Shown: piece after piece, positions 6,780-11,622 of the stretch
Position numbering within the stretch: the stretch's first letter is position 1
Layout: each line of letters begins with the position of its first letter
Assembly (NCBI GenBank): GCA_023416335.1
Contig: JAEZHY010000026.1
Span: 1 to 11,622 of the forward strand
Source: Pseudomonadota bacterium
GTDB lineage: Bacteria > Desulfobacterota > Syntrophobacteria > Syntrophobacterales > Syntrophobacteraceae
Direction: 5' to 3'
DNA: 11,622 nt
Position numbers and translations under genes: made by a program
Notes under the pieces: model-generated
Database searches by the model: none
Told to the model about the DNA's origin: nothing
The model's input: only the letters and a program-made list of their open reading frames with translations

Positions 6780-7436
6780 ATGGCAAAGTACCTCACAGAA
6801 CTGATCGGCACTTTTTTTCTCGTCTTAACTGTCGGTTGTACGGTCATTGGAGGGGGTGCCGGAGTGATTCCACCTCTGGCCATTGGCTCTGTACTGGCCG
6901 TTATGATCTTTGCCGGCGGGCATATCTCCGGGGGGCACTATAATCCAGCCGTAACTCTTGGAGTGTGGATTCGCGGCCGCTGCGAAACCAAAGATGTCCT
7001 ACCCTACTGGGTTTCTCAGGTCATAGGAGGAATCCTTGCTGCTCTCGTGGTAAGTTATCTCAGACAGGGGGCTGCGATAAAGCCCATTGCTCCGGCTGTC
7101 GGCCCGGCACTAGTGGCTGAATTCCTGTTCACCTTTGCTCTAGTCTACGTGGTGCTGAATACAGCTACTTCAAAAGAAACGGCCGGAAATTCGTTCTATG
7201 GGTTTGCAATCGGCTTCACCGTTCTGGTCGGTGCTTTTGCGGTTGGGGATATCTCCGGAGGCGCGTTTAATCCGGCGGTTGCTGTCGGGATCACAACAAT
7301 GGGGTTGTCCCCATTTTCTAATATCTGGATCTATTTGATAGCGGATCTTCTGGGAGGAGCCGCAGCCGGTTTTACTTTTAAGGCATTGAGTATCGGCGAC
7401 AGGGAGCATAAATCCATTTTAGCGGCGGGCAGTTAA
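6780..7436 (+). CDS. MIP-family aquaporin with atypical selectivity filter
   Basis: This 218-residue inner-membrane channel belongs to the major intrinsic protein family, which conducts water or small neutral solutes. The two half-repeats are clear: AEFIGTF-like TELIGTFFLV at the start, GGHISGGHYNPAVTLG (47-61) in the first half and GDISGGAFNPAVAVG (156-170) in the second. Both NPA motifs are intact (55-57 and 164-166). Six hydrophobic helices fit the length. The residue after the second NPA is Val167, where most aquaporins have the pore arginine (NPAR). By alignment by eye to AqpZ, the other filter positions fall near Ile35, Ala152 and Gly161, all small or hydrophobic. The pore may therefore be wider and less polar than that of a strict water channel. 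It stands alone behind its own promoter, followed by the broken DUF5661 gene. Family is certain; substrate is not. Confidence 0.9.
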   Translation: MAKYLTELIGTFFLVLTVGCTVIGGGAGVIPPLAIGSVLAVMIFAGGHISGGHYNPAVTLGVWIRGRCETKDVLPYWVSQVIGGILAALVVSYLRQGAAIKPIAPAVGPALVAEFLFTFALVYVVLNTATSKETAGNSFYGFAIGFTVLVGAFAVGDISGGAFNPAVAVGITTMGLSPFSNIWIYLIADLLGGAAAGFTFKALSIGDREHKSILAAGS

Positions 7437-7441
7437 ACTTG

Positions 7442-7474
7442 TGCTCCATTTTCCGGAGGACCTTTCCTGGAGCA
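7442..7474 (+). repeat. Inverted repeat just after the aquaporin gene
   Basis: TGCTCCA (7442-7448) and TGGAGCA (7468-7474) form a 7-bp stem with a 19-nt loop directly after the aquaporin stop. No T tract follows, so it is at best a Rho-dependent or processing 3' end. Confidence 0.35.
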
Positions 7475-7511
7475 AGAGACAAGATCTAATCAATAGTCTA
7501 GGGGAGGATAA

Positions 7512-7872
7512 TTAAAATTCCTGTAGTACGTTACGGTAGAAGAGGTTCAAAGAGTCTGCAAGGCGCTCGGCATGAGAGACTGGACTCAAATCCCCGATGC
7601 CAAAGTCCCTCCTGAAGAGGCTGCCGTTATTCTAAAGGAAATAGAAACGGACGGGCTGGAGATCACCCTGGAAATTTTTCGGCAGGGCCTCGAGGTCGAG
7701 TTGGAGCACGGGACACGGTTATCCGAGCGCGAATGTCACAAACAATCATCCGGTCCTGACCGGCGAGATTGTCCTCGCACATTTGAAAGAGACTTTGGAC
7801 TATTATGACCGCCTTGAAGTGGCGGAGCTTGAGGGCGATGTTTTGAAAGGCGGCAGTGAGCGGCAACTCTGA
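7512..7872 (+). pseudogene. DUF5661-family gene broken by one extra base
   Basis: The first half, from TAC at 7527, reads YVTVEEVQRVCKALGMRDW, then a segment with PPEEAAVILKEIETDG, then ITLEIFRQGLEVELEHGTRL. Deleting the G at 7727 changes the next codons to TCC GAC GCG AAT GTC ACA and yields SDANVTNNHPVLTG, then EIVLAHLKETLDYYDRLEVAE, ending at TGA 7870-7872. The two joined halves match the small DUF5661 family: an EEA.R.G.ALGI.W-type start, a GLEVELEHG core and a VT..HP.LTG.I.LAHL.E..DYY.RLE tail. The function of the family is unknown to me. A TAG at 7524-7526 also interrupts the apparent extreme N-terminus (KFL-stop-YVTVEE) and no proper start sits behind the GGGGAGG at 7501-7507. As it stands the longest ATG frame (7572-7808) would give a 78-residue protein with a scrambled C-terminus. 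Confidence 0.78.
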
Positions 7873-7885
7873 GAAATTACTCCGA

Positions 7886-7943
7886 TATTTAAAAAAGCTA
7901 ATCATGGCCAAGCTGGTTGCCGCGAGCCCGGAGCAGGGCTTGG
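7886..7943 (-). terminator. Possible terminator after the rhomboid gene
   Basis: CCAAGC (7908-7913) pairs with GCTTGG (7938-7943), and an alternative hairpin AGCCC/GGGCT (7925-7929 with 7936-7940) lies inside. On the minus strand the outer stem is followed, after about 11 nt, by a run of six T. It lies between the convergent rhomboid gene and the DUF5661 pseudogene. The stem is short and the T run offset. Confidence 0.35.
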
Positions 7944-7979
7944 AGATTCCGAGTAGACGAGGAGTCGATTCAGGAACTA

Positions 7980-8531
7980 TCAGCGTGCCCTGTCCCTCTT
8001 CGTCATCCAGGCGGCCAATATGCCGGATGCAAAACCGAAGAAATGCCCGCTCCAGCTTACGCCCGGCAGGACCACGAAAAGGGAAAACAAAGCCCATCCG
8101 TAGTATGACAGAACAATCAGCGAAACCAGGAGTGCAGGCAGTTCCTTCCGCACCAGGCCTATGGCCAGAAGATAACCGATCAGGCCGAAGATCACTCCGC
8201 TCGACCCGATGTGCACCGCGTTGGCGCTTCCCAGCATCCAGACGAACGCGCCTCCGACAATCGAGGTGATCGCAATGACCTTCCAGGTGAGCTGCCTGCT
8301 GTACATGAACGAAACGGCCAGCAGGGGGGCCAGCGCCAGTGAATTAGAGAAGAGGTGGTTTATTCCGGCGTGCAGAAAGGGGGCAAAGACAAGTCCCTGC
8401 AGCCCGGGGACGCTGCGGGGCCGGATGCCGTGGCTTTGAAGGTTCAGGTGCAGAAAAAGGCCGACGAAATAAACGACCCAGAGGAAGGCCGTACACTCCA
8501 GGGCTATCTGTATATTCTCACGAACGCGCAT
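7980..8531 (-). CDS. Rhomboid-family intramembrane serine protease
   Basis: This 183-residue polytopic inner-membrane protein has about six hydrophobic helices, and rhomboids cleave substrate transmembrane segments within the bilayer. The catalytic dyad is present: Ser111 in HIGSSGVIFG (GxSG motif, 108-117) and His163 in SGHFFGFASG (161-170). The helix-2 motif HLFSN (His59 to Asn63), which supplies the oxyanion-stabilising residues, is also intact. There is no extra cytoplasmic domain, so it is a minimal six-helix form. It is the last gene of the minus-strand set trmI-glycosyltransferase-rhomboid, 51 bp after the glycosyltransferase stop. A weak GGGGATG-type site precedes the ATG. Substrate is unknown, and nothing nearby is an obvious target. 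Confidence 0.9.
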   Translation of the reverse strand: MRVRENIQIALECTAFLWVVYFVGLFLHLNLQSHGIRPRSVPGLQGLVFAPFLHAGINHLFSNSLALAPLLAVSFMYSRQLTWKVIAITSIVGGAFVWMLGSANAVHIGSSGVIFGLIGYLLAIGLVRKELPALLVSLIVLSYYGWALFSLFVVLPGVSWSGHFFGFASGILAAWMTKRDRAR

Positions 8532-8582
8532 CCGTCATCCCCGGCCGTATAGAATGAAACCATCCGCTTGTGGGAGTTCCTC

Positions 8583-9299
8583 TCAGCTGCTTCGATCGCG
8601 AATCTTACACTGGAAAGCTCTTCTTTGCAGCCAGTAAACTCCGAAGGTATCCGCAAGGCCGACCCAGAGCCGGTTGTTGATCGAGTATTTGCTTTTGCCT
8701 TTCATCCTCGGGCGATGGTTCACCGGAAATTCCGCCAGCCTGAATCCCTGCAGTGCAACCAGGGTGGGCAGGAAACGGTGCATTCCGGAGAAGAGGGGGA
8801 GATATTCGACGCATTCTTTCCGAAACACACGTGTCGAACATCCAACATCCCGAACGGTCCTGCCGGTCATCCAGTTTCTGAAGCCGTTTGCGACAAGCGA
8901 GGAAATCTTCCGCTTGAGGCCGTCCTGCCTTCGTGCCCTGTACCCGTTGGCCATATCGGCCGAGCCTGACTGCACTATCCGAAGAAGTTCGGGAATGTCT
9001 GCGGGGTCGTTCTGACCGTCGCCGTCGATGGTCGCGATCATCGGTCCGCGGGCATTTTTGAACCCTGCCCAGAAGGCTGCGGACTGACCGCAATTTCGCT
9101 CGAAAGAAATATACCTGTGGCGTCCGTCGATGTCGGATAGAGCCTTGAGCAGGGGCAGACTTCCGTCAGTCGACCCGTCGTCCACCCAGATGCATTCCCA
9201 GGAGAGCCGGTCCCTGTCCATTGCCGATGCGATTTCCACCGCGAGCGGCCTGATGTTTTCGGCTTCATCCCTTATGGGAATGACTATCGAAACGTCCAT
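8583..9299 (-). CDS. Family 2 glycosyltransferase (polyprenyl-phosphate sugar transferase type)
   Basis: This 238-residue GT-A fold enzyme probably transfers a sugar from a nucleotide donor to a polyprenyl-phosphate or envelope glycan acceptor at the cytoplasmic face. It starts MDVSIVIPIRDEAENI, followed by the nucleotide-binding WVDDGSTDGS (38-47), ERNCGQSAAFWAGF (67-80), the metal-binding DxD in IDGDGQNDP (91-99) and RPRMKGKSKY (196-205). These are typical of the DPM1/ArnC/GtrB branch. The C-terminus has only a short hydrophobic end (LWVGLADTFGVYWLQRR) and no two-helix membrane anchor. In my experience genes ending this way are often followed by a lipid A biosynthesis N-terminal domain protein; here a rhomboid gene follows instead. 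Start: ATG 9299 is chosen because it fits the family N-terminus and has GGAA 9 nt upstream; in-frame ATGs at 9308 and 9314 are alternatives, and the longer frame to 9500 overlaps trmI and is not real. Confidence 0.88.
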   Translation of the reverse strand: MDVSIVIPIRDEAENIRPLAVEIASAMDRDRLSWECIWVDDGSTDGSLPLLKALSDIDGRHRYISFERNCGQSAAFWAGFKNARGPMIATIDGDGQNDPADIPELLRIVQSGSADMANGYRARRQDGLKRKISSLVANGFRNWMTGRTVRDVGCSTRVFRKECVEYLPLFSGMHRFLPTLVALQGFRLAEFPVNHRPRMKGKSKYSINNRLWVGLADTFGVYWLQRRAFQCKIRDRSS

Positions 9300-9354
9300 G
9301 CTGTTCATTTCCATTTTCAGTGCACTTTGATTGCGTAAGAACCGGCAGCAAAAA

Positions 9355-10203
9355 CTAAAGCCGCTCGTTTTCCTCGATGGGCCCGTTCTCACCGTCAAGT
9401 TCGCCATTTTCCACCGGGACGTCGCCGCGGTCGGCGGAGACACGTTTTGCGACCGTGATGAAACCCGTGTGCGCCACCATCCGGTCGAATGGGCGGGCAC
9501 GGAGTTGGTCGATCTTCCAGTCTCTCCTGAGGAGTTCGAAGTTCTCTATATCTCCGAAGCCGTTTGCCTTAAGTTCCCTGTGCATGAGCTGGACCTGCCC
9601 GACGTTGGGGCTGAGGCTCACGAGAAGCCCCCCCATCCGGAGCATCCCGGATAGGTTCTTCGCCGCGCGCCAGGGTTCGGGGAGGTCCACGAAGATCCGG
9701 TCCACCTCGCACGTGAGGCAGACGTCCTGAATATCGCCGACGACAATTTCGTGGTTTTCCGGGCGCTGCCCGAAGTAGCGTTCGATATTTTCACGCGCAC
9801 CCATTGCGAACTCAGGCCTCTTTTCGACCGAGATGAGCCTGCCCTTTCCGCACATCGCCCTCAGCAGGGCCAGCGTGAGGGCCCCCGAGCCGATTCCGGT
9901 CTCCACGATGGTGCATCCCGGGTAGACGTCTCCGTAAAAGACCATCGCGCTCAGGTCCTTCGGGTAGATTATCTGGGTGTGCCTTTTCATTGAAAAGATG
10001 TAGTCCTGAAAGGTCGGCCGGAAGAGCATCATCTTGGCCCCCTTCGTGGTGACCAGCCAGTCGCCTTCGTCCTTTCCGATGATATCTCCGAGTTGGACTG
10101 CCCCGATGTGCGAGGAAAAAGGCGCATCCTCGATGCGGACCAGCCATTTTTTCCCCTTCTGCGAAGTGAGCAGGACCCACTCGCCCGATTCGAATTTGCT
10201 CAT
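9355..10203 (-). CDS. trmI: tRNA (adenine-58-N1)-methyltransferase TrmI
   Basis: This 282-residue class I SAM-dependent enzyme methylates N1 of A58 in the T loop of tRNA, working as a homotetramer in known bacterial members. The N-terminal beta-barrel domain (about 1-75) precedes the Rossmann fold. SAM motif I is ETGIGSGALT (101-110), the acidic ribose-binding residue is Glu127 in VEKRPEF, and motif IV is DLPEPW (173-178), whose Asp173 corresponds to the catalytic aspartate. The tail (about 258-282) is unusually acidic (DVPVENGELDGENGPIEENE) and probably disordered. GAGGA lies about 9 nt before the ATG. It is the first recognisable gene of the minus-strand set; its ATG overlaps the TGA of an uncertain upstream open frame (10200-10409). 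The next gene starts about 55 bp after its stop. Confidence 0.92.
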   Translation of the reverse strand: MSKFESGEWVLLTSQKGKKWLVRIEDAPFSSHIGAVQLGDIIGKDEGDWLVTTKGAKMMLFRPTFQDYIFSMKRHTQIIYPKDLSAMVFYGDVYPGCTIVETGIGSGALTLALLRAMCGKGRLISVEKRPEFAMGARENIERYFGQRPENHEIVVGDIQDVCLTCEVDRIFVDLPEPWRAAKNLSGMLRMGGLLVSLSPNVGQVQLMHRELKANGFGDIENFELLRRDWKIDQLRARPFDRMVAHTGFITVAKRVSADRGDVPVENGELDGENGPIEENERL

Positions 10204-10782
10204 ATTTTTTTGTCCTCGGAAAGAATCACTGCGGCCTGACGCATAAGGAACAGTGCCGCAGCCGAAACTGAACGCAAAAGAGCCTGCCGCAGTGGCGTCA
10301 ATAAAGAGCTTGCGAGAACGACTCTATAGACCGGTTTCCCCCAAAAAGAAATCAGCCGGTCGAAAATGGCGAAAAATTCGCCCCAGCTCCGATTGGAAAA
10401 ATAATCGAGTTATTTCCGTCCGTTCGCGCCGGGGCTGTGCCGAGGCTCTGCAGCATCGGTACAATCTTCGTCCGGCGCCCTTTCATCTCCGTTTTTCCTG
10501 CCAAAGTCAACCTGAAGTTGAAGCAGGGACTCCGATTGCGGTGTGCAACACGAAGCTCGTGACGCTATTTGAGAAATTTGTGTATTATTCGGAACTCATC
10601 GGTTAAAATTGCAAACGATCGACGAGCCAGGATCTCCGGCATTGGCATACTCATTCTACCCCCGATGTGGGCGGTAATTGCCGCTTTGAGATCATCTATG
10701 GACTCATAACCCTATTTGTTTCGTATTTTTTATTATATCAGTAGTTTCCACCTTCTAGCTCTTCCGGAACAAGATTGGCGCT
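10204..10782. other. Gap between trmI and carD with possible coding remnants
   Basis: No gene can be firmly placed here. Two minus-strand stretches look partly coding. One is a frame open from 10409 to 10200 that ends in a TGA overlapping the trmI ATG (FFAIFDRLISFWGKPV near its start) but has no good start codon. The other, at about 10630-10711, reads GYESIDDLKAAITAHIGG then PEILARRS and resembles the tail of a transposase. The plus-strand frame 10253-10606 is Arg/Lys/Ser-rich, matches nothing I know and is taken as noise. Confidence 0.5.
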
Positions 10783-10810
10783 TTGCAATTTCCCGGCATA
10801 GTGGTAAAAT
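10783..10810 (+). promoter_or_regulatory. Sigma70-type promoter for carD
   Basis: TTGCAA (10783-10788) and TAAAAT (10805-10810) are 16 bp apart, giving a predicted start near 10817 and a leader of about 43 nt before the carD ATG at 10860. Similar quality to many housekeeping promoters. Confidence 0.55.
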
Positions 10811-10850
10811 TATAACGCTTCGCTTCCTTGGCCTTCTCTTTCCGGAGCGT

Positions 10851-10855
10851 GGAGG
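10851..10855 (+). promoter_or_regulatory. Ribosome binding site that fixes the carD start
   Basis: GGAGG lies 4 nt before the ATG at 10860. The in-frame ATG at 10716 would add 48 residues unlike the family and lies upstream of the predicted promoter. Confidence 0.8.
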
Positions 10856-10859
10856 ACAT

Positions 10860-11339
10860 ATGTTTAAGATTGGTGACCTGGCTGTTTATCCGGCACATGG
10901 TGTAGGAAAAATCGAATCCATTGAATCCAAGAGTATTGGAGGCAAGAGACTCGATTTTTATATCATGCGCATTTTGGAAAATGACATGAAAATTATGATC
11001 CCCGTGCCGAATGCTCAGTCAGTGGGGTTGCGCGGCTTGATCACGCAAACCGATATCCCACGGGTTTTCGATATCCTGCTGAGGAGGGAAGTTTCGGTAA
11101 ACGGGGGGACCTGGAACAGGCGATACCGCGAATATATGGAAAAAATCAAGACGGGTTCGATCTACGAACTCGCGGAAGTGCTTCGGGATCTCACTGTCCT
11201 GAAAGGAGACAAGGAACTCTCTTTTGGAGAGCGGAAGATGTTGGACACGGCAAGGACGCTCCTTTTAAAGGAACTCTCCATCGTGCAGGAAGTGACCGAA
11301 GACGAAATCGAGAAATCGATTTGTGAACTGCTTAAATAG
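10860..11339 (+). CDS. carD: CarD/CdnL-family RNA polymerase-binding transcription regulator
   Basis: This 159-residue protein is the usual length for CarD/CdnL proteins, which bind the RNA polymerase beta subunit and stabilise open promoter complexes, notably at rRNA promoters. The N-terminal Tudor-like polymerase-interaction domain (about 1-60) is clear: MFKIGDLAVYPAHGVGKIES and MIPVPNAQSVGLR (46-58). The C-terminal helical DNA-binding domain (about 65-159) contains Trp85 in NGGTWNRRYREYMEKI, which corresponds to the tryptophan that wedges into the upstream edge of the bubble in studied homologues. There is no extra HMGA-like tail as in myxobacterial CarD itself, so it is CdnL-like. It has its own promoter and is followed by a probable PIN/TRAM gene 139 bp downstream. 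Confidence 0.93.
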   Translation: MFKIGDLAVYPAHGVGKIESIESKSIGGKRLDFYIMRILENDMKIMIPVPNAQSVGLRGLITQTDIPRVFDILLRREVSVNGGTWNRRYREYMEKIKTGSIYELAEVLRDLTVLKGDKELSFGERKMLDTARTLLLKELSIVQEVTEDEIEKSICELLK

Positions 11340-11393
11340 CCATCCTTTCCGGCTGAATCTTCTCTTGCATATTATTTATTTTTCCCCATTCAG

Positions 11394-11437
11394 CTCCGTC
11401 ATCACGGAGGAGCCCCACCTGGAACTGGCTTTTTTTT
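11394..11437 (+). terminator. Probable terminator after carD
   Basis: A 6-bp hairpin CTCCGT-CATC-ACGGAG (11394-11409) is followed by a weak AGCC/GGCT stem (11411-11414 with 11427-11430) that runs directly into eight T (11430-11437). The second stem is short, so termination may be partial, letting some transcription reach the next gene. Confidence 0.5.
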
Positions 11438-11464
11438 GCATTTGCCCGCATATTAAATAGTGAA

Positions 11465-11473
11465 AGGGGGTGA
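11465..11473 (+). promoter_or_regulatory. Strong ribosome binding site before a TTG start
   Basis: AGGGGGTGA is close to the full anti-Shine-Dalgarno complement and lies 5 nt before the TTG at 11479, supporting this uncommon start codon. An in-frame GTG at 11470 overlaps the site itself and is too close to be used. Confidence 0.65.
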
Positions 11474-11478
11474 GACGA

Positions 11479-11622
11479 TTGAAGTGGGGTTGGTTCATTC
11501 TAAAAATGGTTCTGGTCGGCATCTGCGCTCTCGGCGGCTACCTGATTGCCGATCAAATGACGATCACCACTATTTCGCATTATCGTTGGGCGCCCTGGGC
11601 GGGAGTAGCGGCGGGTGTACTC
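11479..11622 (+). CDS. Partial membrane protein, probably a PIN/TRAM-domain (YacL-like) protein
   Basis: Only the first 48 residues are in the window, from a TTG start at 11479 to the right edge. They contain a hydrophobic helix (about residues 4-24, WGWFILKMVLVGICALGGYL) and the beginning of a second (WAPWAGVAAGVL). This fits the N-terminal membrane region of PIN/TRAM proteins such as Bacillus YacL, whose catalytic PIN nuclease domain and TRAM RNA-binding domain come later. The identification rests mainly on position: in deltaproteobacteria carD is, as I recall, commonly followed by such a gene and then by ispD/ispF. The sequence seen here proves only a polytopic membrane N-terminus. Confidence 0.6.
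   Translation, partial: MKWGWFILKMVLVGICALGGYLIADQMTITTISHYRWAPWAGVAAGVL

Noticed and set aside
7663..8097. Minus-strand frame of 144 codons and plus-strand frames at 7856-8269
   Set aside because: They overlap the reconstructed DUF5661 gene and the rhomboid gene in the wrong frames, and the translations lack domain features.
9300..9500. 67-residue N-terminal extension of the glycosyltransferase
   Set aside because: It overlaps the 3' end of trmI in another frame and is unlike any glycosyltransferase start. The GT2 fold begins at MDVSIVIP.
10253..10606. Plus-strand open frame of 117 codons between trmI and carD
   Set aside because: It has no ribosome binding site, a basic low-information translation and no family resemblance. 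It overlaps the likely trmI upstream region on the other strand.
10716..10859. 48-residue N-terminal extension of CarD
   Set aside because: The family begins at MFKIGDLAVYP, and GGAGG directly precedes that ATG. The extension also contains the predicted promoter.
1..11622. CRISPR array, rRNA, tRNA, intact insertion sequence or defence system
   Set aside because: No regularly spaced repeats, tRNA-like cloverleaf, rRNA signature or full-length transposase, recombinase or nuclease-effector frame could be seen.

Overview
The window reads as chromosomal DNA of a Gram-negative bacterium, most likely a Desulfobacterota (Geobacter-like deltaproteobacterial) lineage. This rests on a very large secreted multicopper oxidase with fibronectin type III domains, of the MofA/OmpB kind, and on a carD gene followed by what looks like a PIN/TRAM membrane protein gene, an order I associate with that group. 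The assignment is inference; there is no rRNA or other marker here. No tRNA, rRNA, CRISPR array or intact mobile element was seen.

Left block (1-4623, minus strand): a multicopper oxidase precursor (1192 aa), then a periplasmic FKBP-type prolyl isomerase, then a single-pass membrane protein that runs off the left edge. The gaps are 78 and 68 bp, each with a strong inverted repeat, so the three genes may form one transcript with internal terminators or processing hairpins. A plausible reading is an exported copper enzyme with its own periplasmic folding helper.

Middle block (4624-7979): a gene-poor stretch with signs of decay. It holds phased short repeats upstream of the oxidase, a heavily broken DUF1835-family gene (at least five frame changes and one stop), an intact MIP-family aquaporin behind a near-consensus sigma70-type promoter, and a DUF5661-family gene broken by a single extra base. 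Neither broken gene shows up as one long open frame; both were found by reading across frames. The aquaporin keeps both NPA motifs but has Val where the pore arginine normally follows the second NPA.

Right block (7980-11622): a compact, visibly GC-richer minus-strand set of tRNA m1A58 methyltransferase (trmI), family 2 glycosyltransferase and rhomboid protease. Divergent from it, on the plus strand, are the RNA polymerase-binding regulator CarD and the first 48 codons of a probable PIN/TRAM protein. The 10204-10859 gap between trmI and carD holds a promoter for carD and possible coding remnants.

I see no clear new multi-gene system. The items most worth checking are the aquaporin lacking the filter arginine, the oxidase-FKBP-membrane protein cluster, and the two broken DUF genes around the intact aquaporin.
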